Position numbers and translations under genes: made by a program
Notes under the pieces: generated by a model
Seen by the model: only the letters and a program-made list of their open reading frames with translations
What the model was told of the DNA's origin: nothing
Databases searched by the model: none
In this document: positions 9,642 to 17,445 of the stretch, one piece after another
Layout of the letters: each line of letters starts with the position of its first letter
Position numbering within the stretch: position 1 is the stretch's first letter
Assembly: GCA_015494065.1 (NCBI GenBank)
Contig: WGCA01000019.1
Coordinates: forward strand, 1-57,369
Length of the DNA stretch: 57,369 bases
Direction of reading: 5' to 3'
Source: Thermodesulfobacteriaceae bacterium
GTDB lineage: Bacteria; Desulfobacterota; Thermodesulfobacteria; Thermodesulfobacteriales; Thermodesulfatatoraceae

Positions 9642-9718
9642 GGGCCCATAGCTCAGCTGGTTAGAGCCACCGGCTCATAACCGGTAGGTCCCTGGTTCGA
9701 GTCCAGGTGGGCCCACCA
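9642..9718 (+). tRNA. tRNA-Met (anticodon CAT), elongator type
   Basis: A 77-base cloverleaf can be drawn by hand: acceptor GGGCCCA/TGGGCCC (7 bp), D stem GCTC/GAGC, anticodon stem ACCGG/CCGGT with loop CTCATAA, T stem CCTGG/CCAGG with loop TTCGAGT. The 3' CCA is encoded. The first acceptor pair is a normal G-C pair, so it is not the initiator, which has an unpaired 1-72. A CAT anticodon could also be the Ile2 tRNA modified by TilS, but the body matches elongator tRNA-Met. Confidence 0.93.
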
Positions 9719-9722
9719 TTTA

Positions 9723-9750
9723 GGTGTAAGCTTAAGCTTGCACCTTTTTT
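9723..9750 (+). terminator. intrinsic terminator after tRNA-Met
   Basis: The stem GGTGTAAGC/GCTTGCACC (one G-T pair, loop TTAA, 9723-9744) is followed by six Ts. It lies 13 bases before the NIF3-family start. Confidence 0.85.
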
Positions 9751-9762
9751 ATATGCTCAAAA

Positions 9763-10878
9763 ATGGACATAACGGTTGGAGACATTATAGCGGCACTTGA
9801 GAACTGGGCGCCCCCACCTTTAGCAGAAGATTGGGACAACGTTGGTCTCCAACTAGGCTCTGCCAAAAAGAAGGTCAAGAAATTAGCGGTTTGTCTTGAT
9901 CTTAACCCCCAAACCTTACCCCAGGCTTTGGCCTTTGATTGTCTCGTAACCCACCACCCTTTGTTCTTTAAGCCTTTTAAGAAACTTTCTACGGATGCCT
10001 GGCCGGGTTACGCCGTAGCGGAGTTGCTTCGGCACGAGGTGGCCCTGGTCTGTGCACATACCAATCTTGACGCCGCCCGGGACGGGGTGACGGAAGTCCT
10101 GGCCCAAAAACTCAAACTCGAAATAGAGGGGGCCCTGATCCCCAGCCCGGGAAGTGAGCTCTTTCTGGTCTCGGTTTATGTGCCAAAAGGGTATGAAGAG
10201 CGGATAAGACATTTTTTGCTTACGACCGAGGCCGGGGTAAGGGGGCAGTACAAGGCCTGCACCTTCACTACCGAGGGCTTAGGGAGTTTTTATCCCTTGG
10301 CCCGGGCCAACCCTGCTTCGGGGGAACGCGAAAAACTAAACCTCGTTTCCGAAAGCAAAATCGAATTTTTGGCCCCCGCCTTTGTCCTACCGAAGCTTTT
10401 AAAGGGCCTTGAGGAGCTTCACCCTTACGAGGAAGTGCCCATAGATTTCTGGCTGGTCAAAGGGAAAGACCCCCGTTTCGGACTTGGGCGTGTTGGGGTG
10501 TTGCCTTTGGAATATACCCTGCTGGATTTGGCCCAGAAGATGGGGGAGATATTGAACACCAAAGCGGTCTATCTGGTAGGAGAGCCCCAACGTCTGGTGC
10601 GCCGGGTGGCCCTTTGTGCCGGGGCTGGAGGGGAGCTCTGGCGGCAGGCCTTGGAGAAGGGGGCTGACGTCTATTTGACCGCGGAGATCAAATATCACCA
10701 GGCCCGGGAGGCAGAAGCCGCCGGTCTGGCTTTGATCACCTTTGGCCATTTTGAATCAGAATACCCGATCGTCCCGGAACTGGCTCGTTATTTTAGCACG
10801 TGGGCTAAAGAAAGGGGTTGCTACTTGGAGGTTAGTGTATTAGAGGAAAAGGCGCCATTTCAAGGGGCGTTTGCATAG
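9763..10878 (+). CDS. NIF3/YqfO dinuclear-metal-centre protein with PII-like insert
   Basis: NIF3 family protein of the long YqfO type (371 aa; short forms are about 250). Metal ligands of the family are visible: THHP near 62, AHTNLDA near 99 and GHFESE near 328. Between about 130 and 235 lies the extra alpha/beta domain that in YqfO structures has a PII/CutA-like fold (SELFLVSVYVPKGYEERIR at its start). The family was called GTP cyclohydrolase I type 2, but the general biochemical role is unsettled. Its stop overlaps the ribosome binding site of the zinc-ribbon gene, so the two are probably translated together. Confidence 0.85.
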   Translation: MDITVGDIIAALENWAPPPLAEDWDNVGLQLGSAKKKVKKLAVCLDLNPQTLPQALAFDCLVTHHPLFFKPFKKLSTDAWPGYAVAELLRHEVALVCAHTNLDAARDGVTEVLAQKLKLEIEGALIPSPGSELFLVSVYVPKGYEERIRHFLLTTEAGVRGQYKACTFTTEGLGSFYPLARANPASGEREKLNLVSESKIEFLAPAFVLPKLLKGLEELHPYEEVPIDFWLVKGKDPRFGLGRVGVLPLEYTLLDLAQKMGEILNTKAVYLVGEPQRLVRRVALCAGAGGELWRQALEKGADVYLTAEIKYHQAREAEAAGLALITFGHFESEYPIVPELARYFSTWAKERGCYLEVSVLEEKAPFQGAFA

Positions 10879-10888
10879 GAGGGAAAGA

Positions 10889-11656
10889 GTGCGGGAGGAA
10901 ATGGTAAATCTCATTAAATTACAAGCCATTGACCAAAAAATACTGGCCATCGATAAAGCCAAGGAAGAATTTCCGGAAACCTTGAAAGAAGCGGAAAAGG
11001 CCTTGGAAGAGAAGAAAAAGGAGCTTCAGGCCATTGAAAACGAGATCGAAGAGCTCCAGTTCAAAAGACGCAAATTTGAAGAAGAACTGGAACAGGAATA
11101 CCAGCGTTTAAAAAAGAGCCAGACGAGACTGATGGAGGTAAAGGCCCAGCGGGAATACCAGGCCCTCCTAAAAGAGATTGAAGAAATCAAGAAGGCCAAC
11201 AAGCAGCGCGAAGAAGAACTCCTGCAGATGATGGAAAAGGTCGAGGCCCTCAATCAGGAAAAGGAAAAACTGGCCCAGGAAATAGCTGAACTAGAGAAAA
11301 AAGTAGCAGAAGAGCGGGCCAAATATGAGGCGCAAAAGGCAGAGTTAGACAAAGAAAGGGCGGTTATTTGGGCCGAGAGGGAGGCCATCGCCGCCAAGAT
11401 ACCAGGCAACCTCCTCAAACGTTATGAGTTTGTGAAAAGCAGACGTAACGGCTTGGCGGTGGTTCCGGTGAATAACGCGGTCTGTGACGGCTGTCACATG
11501 AACATTCCCCCCCAGCTTTATAACGAACTACAGCGGGACGACCGCATTTACGAATGCCCCATCTGTCAGCGTATTATCTTCTTCAAAAAGGCCTACGCTG
11601 ACATCCTTCCTGACGAAAGTTCCACTGAAGAGAAGACTGGCCCAAAAAACGAATAG
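10889..11656 (+). CDS. coiled-coil protein with C4-type zinc ribbon (CT398/CdsZ family)
   Basis: 255 aa from GTG 10889, chosen because a perfect AGGAGG (10877-10882) lies six bases upstream. A TTG at 10871 would give ten more residues (non-family) before Met-Val-Asn. Residues 20-165 are an almost uninterrupted Glu/Lys/Gln coiled-coil hairpin. The C-terminus carries a zinc ribbon, CDGCH (199-203) and CPICQR (223-228). This is the CT398/CdsZ-like zf-RING_7 architecture, common next to NIF3 genes in bacteria. The chlamydial member binds secretion or sigma-54 proteins, but function here is unknown. The gene is immediately followed by RNase P RNA. Confidence 0.85.
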   Translation: MREEMVNLIKLQAIDQKILAIDKAKEEFPETLKEAEKALEEKKKELQAIENEIEELQFKRRKFEEELEQEYQRLKKSQTRLMEVKAQREYQALLKEIEEIKKANKQREEELLQMMEKVEALNQEKEKLAQEIAELEKKVAEERAKYEAQKAELDKERAVIWAEREAIAAKIPGNLLKRYEFVKSRRNGLAVVPVNNAVCDGCHMNIPPQLYNELQRDDRIYECPICQRIIFFKKAYADILPDESSTEEKTGPKNE

Positions 11657-11659
11657 GTT

Positions 11660-11665
11660 TATATT
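11660..11665 (+). promoter_or_regulatory. -10 element of rnpB
   Basis: TATATT lies just after the stop of the zinc-ribbon gene and seven bases before the predicted 5' end of RNase P RNA. No good -35 hexamer is seen at the right distance, so the RNA may also come from read-through. Confidence 0.45.
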
Positions 11666-11671
11666 TTTAGA

Positions 11672-12048
11672 GGGGCTGGTCGGCGGTCGCCGGGGTTTTA
11701 GGCCCCGGAGGAAAGTCCGAGCTCCGCAGGGCAGGGCGCCGGGTAACACCCGGAGGGGGTAACCCCTGGAAAGTGCCACAGAAAACAGACCGCCCCTGTA
11801 CCCTTTTCTAAAATTTATGGGTACAGGGGTAAGGGTGAAAAGGTGGGGTAAGAGCCCACCGCTCCCCCTGGCAACAGGGGGAGGCACGGTAAACCCCGCC
11901 CGGAGAAAGGCCATGTAGGGGAGCGCTTGAGGGTGGCCCGCCCGATGCTCCCGGGTAGGCCGCTAGAGCGGTTGGGTAACCAACCGCCTAGAGGAATGAC
12001 CGCCACCTGGCCTTGGCCAGGGACAGAACTCGGCTTATGACCAGCCCC
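11672..12048 (+). ncRNA. rnpB: RNase P RNA, bacterial type A
   Basis: Catalytic RNA of RNase P, about 377 nt. The ends pair as P1: GGGGCTGGTC (11672-11681) with GACCAGCCCC (12039-12048). Universal core elements are readable in order: GAGGAAAGTCC (CRI), ACAGAAAACAGACCGCC, GGTAAGGGTGAAAAGGTG, GTAAGAGCCCACC and ACAGAACTCGGCTTAT near the 3' end. The P12 arm is a perfect 11-bp stem (CCCCTGTACCC / GGGTACAGGGG) closed by a 15-nt A+T-rich loop. The exact 3' end is uncertain by a few bases. Confidence 0.95.
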
Positions 12049-12069
12049 CCTTTATTTGCCGAATATTGA

Positions 12070-12109
12070 GATCCGTTCCTAATTTTTGTTTTAAAAATGG
12101 GAACGGATC
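12070..12109. terminator. long hairpin between rnpB and a convergent gene
   Basis: GATCCGTTCC (12070-12079) pairs perfectly with GGAACGGATC (12100-12109). Inside, ATTTTT and AAAAAT extend the stem around a short loop. No classical T tract follows on either strand, so it may be a bidirectional transcription stop, an RNA 3'-end stabiliser or a processing signal for rnpB. Confidence 0.5.
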
Positions 12110-12140
12110 CTTTCCCATTTTTAAGATATATCGCCCTTGT

Positions 12141-13088
12141 TCATAAGAAGAGACTTTTCTGCTGGGGCTTTGGTCTTTCCTTGATTTCCCAAGGAAGACA
12201 TTCTTCAAAGGGAAGGTCCGGGTTTTTACAGCCGCACACCCTGACCTTGAGGCCCAAGGCCTGGCCTACTTCCCGAAATAGACGGTAGCCCTTTTTCCGG
12301 TGTTCCGCGTTGACCAACTTGGTGGTGGCGGAGGTGATCACCTGCACCCAGGGCATACCACGATATGGGGCCAAAATAAGGGCCCAGAGGGTGCGGGGAA
12401 GCTCCCTTTTCATTTGCTGAACCACCTTGGGTCGTAAGACCAGGTAGCTTACCGCCACTTCTTCCACTCCAGCGTTTTTAAGGTGTCTTAAAAGGCTATA
12501 GATCTGTTCTTCTTTATCGGTAACATTGGGAATGATAGGGTCTACCCTGGCCGCAGGTTTTAGCCCCAATGAGGCTGCTTTTTCTATTTGTTTAAGGCGC
12601 AAAAAAGGGGAAGCGGTGTAAGGCTCAAAGTGGTCATGATAGGTTAACGACAGGCTCACCAGACCGAAACGAGGCCTTACCAGGTCGGGAAAATCCTGGA
12701 ACAAATCCCAGAATTCTTTGGTTATACGTCCCTTGGTCAGGAAGGAAATGGTTATCCCGTGGTTTAAGAGCAATTTCAGGATTTCAAAGGCCAAGGCCAG
12801 GATTGCGGGGTGGGGCTGGAATAGATCACTGGCTGTAGAAAAGGTGACCACCGCAGGGAGGGTGCCTCGCCTTTTTGAACGCGAGAGCTCAAGGGCCAAA
12901 CGGGCTACCAGGTTGTCGTAGAGGTGAACTTCCCTGGTGGGGGTTTCGGGAAAGACGCGGGCGTAGCAATAGACACAGCGGTGGAGACATCCCCGGGTTA
13001 AGTTAACGCTCGGGACACCTTTCAAACAGCCAAAAGCCGGTTTTTTGAGCACCTTTGTCCGGCGCTCAACCCTTTTGACAGGGATCAT
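12141..13088 (-). CDS. SPL-family radical SAM protein
   Basis: Radical SAM protein of the spore-photoproduct-lyase-like group (315 aa), with the cluster motif CLHRCVYC giving Cys34, Cys38 and Cys41, the CX3CX2C pattern. N-terminal GCLKGVPSVNLTRGC and the later FLTKG and RVDPIIPN segments fit the Rv2578c-like SPL subfamily, typically annotated DNA repair photolyase. A C-terminal VCGCKNPDLPF segment adds two more cysteines (near 283 and 285). Real SPL needs a catalytic Cys that I cannot place, and this organism need not sporulate, so the substrate is unknown. It diverges from the TauE gene with only 22 bases between, and converges on rnpB. Confidence 0.8.
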   Translation of the reverse strand: MIPVKRVERRTKVLKKPAFGCLKGVPSVNLTRGCLHRCVYCYARVFPETPTREVHLYDNLVARLALELSRSKRRGTLPAVVTFSTASDLFQPHPAILALAFEILKLLLNHGITISFLTKGRITKEFWDLFQDFPDLVRPRFGLVSLSLTYHDHFEPYTASPFLRLKQIEKAASLGLKPAARVDPIIPNVTDKEEQIYSLLRHLKNAGVEEVAVSYLVLRPKVVQQMKRELPRTLWALILAPYRGMPWVQVITSATTKLVNAEHRKKGYRLFREVGQALGLKVRVCGCKNPDLPFEECLPWEIKERPKPQQKSLFL

Positions 13089-13110
13089 GTCTCTTAGCTA
13101 AGGTTAGGTT

Positions 13111-13992
13111 ATGTCTTTAAAGATAACTTTTCCTTCCGGGGTTACTACCTGGGTCTTTTTGCCCCCTTTGGTGGCCTTGTTTCTGGCCTTTTTTGGGGCC
13201 ATGGCCGGGGTGACGGGCGCCTTTCTCCTCCTACCCTTTCAGATGAGTGTCTTGGGCTACACGGCCCCCGGGGTTTCCGGGACCAATTTTCTTTACAATA
13301 TCTTTGCCATCCCGGGGACCATCTGGCGTTACGCCCGGGAAGGACGCCTTAACTGGCCTCTGGCCCTTACCATTTCGCTGGGGAGCCTGCCCGGGATCGG
13401 TTTGGGTTACTTTATCCGGGTAAGATATTTGGCTGACCCTACCCATTTTAAGCCCTTTGCCGGGCTAGTCCTACTTTATCTGGCGATAAGGCTTGGTTTT
13501 GATCTCAAACGCAAGGGACCGGCAAGGCCCCCTTTAAAGGCCAAGATCCAAACCCTTTCCTTTAGTATAAAAGAAGCGCGTTTTGAGTTTGCCGGACAGG
13601 TCTACGCCTTCCCTCCTTGGCAGGTCTTCTTACTCTCCCTCCTGGTAGGCGTGGCCGGCGGGGCTTACGGGATCGGAGGAGGGGCTATTCTCGCCCCCTA
13701 TTGCGTAGGGGTGCTTAAGCTTCCGGTCCATACCGTGGCAGGCGCCTCCCTTTTCGGTACCTTAGTCTGTTCGGTGGCGGGCGTCATTTTTTATACCTTG
13801 GGGCTGGGAGCAGGAGGCCTTGCCACCCGTCCGGATTTTCTCCTGGGTTTCCTCTTCGGGCTCGGTGGCCTGGCCGGGGGTTACTTAGGGGCCCGCACGC
13901 AGAAATTCGTCCCCGAACGTCCTATTAAAGGGGGCCTTTTCCTGGTAGTCTCCGCCGTGGCCCTGAGGTATTTGAGCTTGATGTTTCGTTAA
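13111..13992 (+). CDS. TauE/SafE family sulfite/organosulfonate exporter
   Basis: Polytopic inner-membrane protein, 293 aa, about eight transmembrane helices. It shows the internal duplication of the TauE/SafE family: GAMAGVTGAFLLLPFQ near 30 and GVAGGAYGIGGGAILAP near 185, each starting a half. A hydrophilic loop of about 35 residues separates the halves (near 130-165). Family members export sulfite, sulfonates or sulfoacetate. In a sulfur-metabolising anaerobe sulfite or sulfate movement is plausible, but the substrate is inferred only. No sulfur genes are adjacent. Confidence 0.85.
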   Translation: MSLKITFPSGVTTWVFLPPLVALFLAFFGAMAGVTGAFLLLPFQMSVLGYTAPGVSGTNFLYNIFAIPGTIWRYAREGRLNWPLALTISLGSLPGIGLGYFIRVRYLADPTHFKPFAGLVLLYLAIRLGFDLKRKGPARPPLKAKIQTLSFSIKEARFEFAGQVYAFPPWQVFLLSLLVGVAGGAYGIGGGAILAPYCVGVLKLPVHTVAGASLFGTLVCSVAGVIFYTLGLGAGGLATRPDFLLGFLFGLGGLAGGYLGARTQKFVPERPIKGGLFLVVSAVALRYLSLMFR

Positions 13993-14100
13993 AATACTAT
14001 TTTAAAAATAATTTAAATTAGCTCTTCAACATCTGGCATTTTCGTGGTAAGTAATGCCGGAAGTTTGCGCTTTTGGCGATCAGCCTGAGAGGAGGTCATT

Positions 14101-15936
14101 ATGCCGAAATGGAACCCTGAAAGGAGATTACTTGACCACGAACATACCAAGTTTTGGCGTCATCGGTTGCAGGACGTGGAAGAACCCAACCTGATGAAAG
14201 AGATTTTCCCTTACGATGACGTCCCCCTTACGGATTTTGACCACAAATACGTAATGCCCATGCCGGCTAAAGAATACTGGATTACGGACACCACCTTCCG
14301 TGACGGCCAGCAGGCCCGTCCTCCCTATACGGTGGAACAGATTGTCACCCTCTTTGATTTTTTACACAAACTTTCCGGGCCCAAAGGGGTAATCCGGCAG
14401 GCAGAATTTTTCCTTTACACCAAAAAAGACAAAGAGGCGGTCGAGAAGTGCCTTGAGCGGGGCTATCAATTCCCGGAGGTTACCGGCTGGATCCGGGCCA
14501 AGGCTGAAGACTTGAAGCTGGTCAAGGAAATGGGCTTGAGGGAGACGGGTATCCTCACTTCTTGTTCTGATTACCACATCTTCTTGAAGCTCAAAAAGGA
14601 CCGGCGCCAAGCCTTAAATGATTATTTGGCCATCGTGAAGGCCGCTTTAGAACTTGGCATTGTGCCCCGTTGCCATTTTGAAGACGTTACCCGGGCCGAT
14701 ATCTTTGGCTTTGTGGTCCCCTTTGCGATAGAGCTCATGAAGCTGCGGGAAGAATCGGGGATCGATATCAAGATCCGCCTCTGTGACACCCTGGGGCTGG
14801 GGGTACCTTATCCTGGGGCGGCCCTTCCTAGGAGTGTGCCCAAACTGGTCCGGGTCCTCATCGAGGAGGCCGGGGTGCCCGGGGAGCTACTGGAATGGCA
14901 CGGGCACAACGATTTTTACAAGGCGGTGATCAACGCCTCTACCGCCTGGCTTTACGGTTGCGCGGCGGTGAACTGTACCCTCCTGGGTTACGGCGAAAGG
15001 ACGGGGAACACCCCCCTTGAGGCCATGATTTTTGAATATATTTCGCTTAGAGGGACGCACAACGGGGTTGATACCACGGTAATCACCGATATCGCCGATT
15101 ATTACCGCAAGGAACTGGGGGACAAGATCCCACCGAACCAGCCCTTTGTGGGCTCAGAATTTAACGCCACCAAGGCTGGTATTCATATCGACGGGCTCCT
15201 CAAAAACGAAGAGATTTACAACCCCTTCAACACCCAGAAACTACTCAAAAGGCCTATCGGGATCATCATTACGGACAAAAGCGGTACCGCCGGCATCGCT
15301 TACTGGATCAATACCCACTTTGGCCTGGAAGGGGAACAGCGCATCGATAAGCGTCACCCAGGGGTGGCCAAGATATATAAACAGATAATTAAACAATACG
15401 AGGCTGGTCGGATTACACCCATCTCCAACGAAGAGATGATGCATCTGGTCAGGCGTTACATCCCCGAACTCTTTGTCTCCGAACTTGACCGCATGAAGGA
15501 AAAGGCAGCCAAGCTCTTGGTGGAACTGGTGGAAAGGCTGGTGGAGCGGCCGGAAATCCGTTCCATGGATCCCCAAAAGATCGTACCGGTGCTGCGGGAA
15601 GTCCTGGAAGAATACCCCTACATTCAGTTTATCTACGTGGTGAACCAGGAGGGCAGACGCATTACACCTTTGGTGACCCACCTGGAAGACAAGGCCCGTT
15701 ACGAACACCTCCTCAAGGAAGAAGATTATTCGGATCGTACCTGGTTCATTATGCCTTTTAAAACGGGCAAGGTATACGTTACCGATTTTTATACTTCAAA
15801 GATCACCGGTGCCCTTTGCCTTACCGTAGCCGGGCCGGTCCGAAACGAGTACGAAGAAATCGTAGGGGTCCTCGGGATGGACATCCGTTTCCAGGACCTT
15901 TTAAAGATGGAAGACGAAGAGGAGGAACAGGAATAG
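14101..15936 (+). CDS. Re-citrate-synthase-like HMGL enzyme with C-terminal Cache-like domain
   Basis: 611-residue aldolase-type (DRE-TIM) enzyme. The metal and substrate signature DTTFRDGQQ (63-71) and HGHND (near 267) place it in the isopropylmalate/homocitrate/Re-citrate synthase superfamily. Long stretches (RPPYTVEQIV, FFLYTKKDKEAV, RCHFEDVTRAD, GERTGNTPLEAM) resemble Clostridium kluyveri Re-citrate synthase as I recall it, so citrate formation from acetyl-CoA and oxaloacetate is the best guess. Homocitrate synthase is the alternative. After about residue 460 comes an extra domain whose end (YSDRTWF, GKVYVTDFY, TVAGPVRNEY, VGVLGMDI) reads like a Cache/PDC ligand sensor. No membrane segment exists, so the sensor would be cytosolic. 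The start follows GAGAGGAGG. Confidence 0.7.
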   Translation: MPKWNPERRLLDHEHTKFWRHRLQDVEEPNLMKEIFPYDDVPLTDFDHKYVMPMPAKEYWITDTTFRDGQQARPPYTVEQIVTLFDFLHKLSGPKGVIRQAEFFLYTKKDKEAVEKCLERGYQFPEVTGWIRAKAEDLKLVKEMGLRETGILTSCSDYHIFLKLKKDRRQALNDYLAIVKAALELGIVPRCHFEDVTRADIFGFVVPFAIELMKLREESGIDIKIRLCDTLGLGVPYPGAALPRSVPKLVRVLIEEAGVPGELLEWHGHNDFYKAVINASTAWLYGCAAVNCTLLGYGERTGNTPLEAMIFEYISLRGTHNGVDTTVITDIADYYRKELGDKIPPNQPFVGSEFNATKAGIHIDGLLKNEEIYNPFNTQKLLKRPIGIIITDKSGTAGIAYWINTHFGLEGEQRIDKRHPGVAKIYKQIIKQYEAGRITPISNEEMMHLVRRYIPELFVSELDRMKEKAAKLLVELVERLVERPEIRSMDPQKIVPVLREVLEEYPYIQFIYVVNQEGRRITPLVTHLEDKARYEHLLKEEDYSDRTWFIMPFKTGKVYVTDFYTSKITGALCLTVAGPVRNEYEEIVGVLGMDIRFQDLLKMEDEEEEQE

Positions 15937-15960
15937 GGGAGGGGGTGCCCCCCTCTCCCC
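15936..15960. terminator. G-rich/C-rich hairpin between convergent genes
   Basis: GGGGAGGGGG, a 2-base loop, then CCCCC(TC)TCCCC form a very strong stem with a two-base bulge. It spans the stop of the citrate-synthase-like gene and touches the stop of rng. It probably stops transcription from both sides, although no T tract is present. Confidence 0.6.
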
Positions 15961-17441
15961 TATTGGGGGAAGAACTTATATTCCCAAGGCAACAGGTCCT
16001 GGTCTTCGTTCACCGAGGCTTCAAAGGCAAAGCGTTTTTCGATCTCCTCCAGGAATTCTATTTCCTCCCCGGTCAGGACTTCGGCAATTTCCGGGTGGAC
16101 TCTGATGACCACGGTTTTGCCCTTGACATGGGGGCCCATGCGCTCAAGGCGCCTCAGGATTTCATAACATATAGTCCTTTTACTTTTGGTATATCCGTCC
16201 CCCTGGCAGAAGGGGCATGACTCCAAAAGGAGGTCGTAAAGACTTTCCCGTCGTCTCTCCCTTGTCATTTCGATGATGCCGAATTCAGACATGGGTCGGA
16301 CGTTGGTCTTGGCCCGGTCCCTTTTGAGATAGTTTTGGAGGGCTTCAAAGACCTTCTGACGGCTTTCGGTCTTCTGCATGTCAATGAAATCGATGATGAT
16401 GAGGCCACCGATGTTTCGCAGGCGGAGCTGGTAGGCGATCTCTTTGGCGGCTTCCAGGTTGGTGCGCAGAATGGTCTCTTCCAGGTTGGTTTCCCCTACG
16501 TAGCGTCCGGTATTTACGTCGATGGCGGTGAAGGCCTCACAGGGTTCGATCACGATGAACCCCCCTGATTTGAGCCACACTTTGCGGGAGAGCAAGCGGT
16601 TAAAGTCTATTTCGATACCGTAGGCCTCAAACAGAGAGGGCGGGCCTTCGTGTAGCTTGATACAACCCTTAAGATGAGGGGCCATGTGGTCCAGGTAAGA
16701 GAGGATCTTTTCGTAAACCTGGCGGTCATCTACCACCAGGAAAGAGACCTCTTTTACCAGGAGATCGCGCACCGCCCGCAAGCTTATGTCCAGTTCTTCG
16801 TAAATTAAGGCCGGGGCGGTGGTTTTTTCAGCCTTTTTCTTGATGTCCTCCCAAAGGGAGAGCAAAAAGTCCATTTCCGTCTTCAATTCTTCCGGGTGGG
16901 CTTCCTGGGCCACAGTCCTTGCGATCCAGCCGGTCCCCGGGGGCCGTAAGGTCTCGATCAATTCTTTCAAACGCTTTCTCTCTTCCTCGTCGGTTATCTT
17001 GCGGGAGATGCCGATGTGGCTCATGGTGGGCAAAAAGACGAGGTAGCGCCCGGGAAGGGTGATATTGGTGGTCACCCTGGCCCCCTTGTTCCCAACGGGT
17101 TCTTTCACCACCTGGACGATAATCTCCTGGCCCGCTTTAAGCAGATCCTCAATGGGAGAACCCCTAAGGTCTTTGCTATTGATCTCTTCTCCGAAAAGGT
17201 CTTCGGCCTCTATAAGTCTGGGGCAAAGGTCACCCCCGTAAAGGAAGGCTGTGCGAGAAAGGCCGATCTCCACAAAGGCCGCCCGCATCCCGGGCAGCAC
17301 CCTCACCACCCGGCCTTTATAAATATTGCCCACAAAGCCCCTTTCCCGGGGTCTTTCTAGATAAAACTCCACCAGGGTGCCGCTTTCAACCAGGGCCACC
17401 CTGGTCTCGTAAGGGGCGTAATTGATCAGTAATTCCGCCAT
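15960..17441 (-). CDS. rng: ribonuclease G (Rne/Rng family)
   Basis: Single-strand endoribonuclease that processes 16S rRNA 5' ends and decays mRNA; 493 aa against 489 for E. coli RNase G. Seen: an S1 RNA-binding domain split around 35-110 (GNIYKGRVVRVLPGMRAAFVEIG region), a catalytic DNase I-like domain with AIDVNTG (Asp near 304) and IIDFIDM (Asp near 347), and the Zn-link CPFCQGDG near 409 that holds dimers together. It lacks the long scaffold tail of RNase E, so no degradosome platform is present. The gene follows the purine nucleoside phosphorylase after four bases, so both are probably one operon read from the 18.3 kb side. Confidence 0.94.
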   Translation of the reverse strand: MAELLINYAPYETRVALVESGTLVEFYLERPRERGFVGNIYKGRVVRVLPGMRAAFVEIGLSRTAFLYGGDLCPRLIEAEDLFGEEINSKDLRGSPIEDLLKAGQEIIVQVVKEPVGNKGARVTTNITLPGRYLVFLPTMSHIGISRKITDEEERKRLKELIETLRPPGTGWIARTVAQEAHPEELKTEMDFLLSLWEDIKKKAEKTTAPALIYEELDISLRAVRDLLVKEVSFLVVDDRQVYEKILSYLDHMAPHLKGCIKLHEGPPSLFEAYGIEIDFNRLLSRKVWLKSGGFIVIEPCEAFTAIDVNTGRYVGETNLEETILRTNLEAAKEIAYQLRLRNIGGLIIIDFIDMQKTESRQKVFEALQNYLKRDRAKTNVRPMSEFGIIEMTRERRRESLYDLLLESCPFCQGDGYTKSKRTICYEILRRLERMGPHVKGKTVVIRVHPEIAEVLTGEEIEFLEEIEKRFAFEASVNEDQDLLPWEYKFFPQ

Positions 17442-17445
17442 GGGG

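Noticed and set aside
9763-10878. GTP cyclohydrolase I type 2 label
   Set aside because: The NIF3 fold is clear, but the cyclohydrolase activity is not generally supported for YqfO-type proteins.
14033-14060. CTGGCATT...AATGCCGG as a sigma-54 promoter or terminator
   Set aside because: TGGCA lacks the TTGC -12 partner at the right spacing, and the hairpin lacks a T tract.
14101-15936. Histone-lysine N-methyltransferase label common for this family
   Set aside because: The sequence has a DRE-TIM condensing-enzyme signature and no SET domain.
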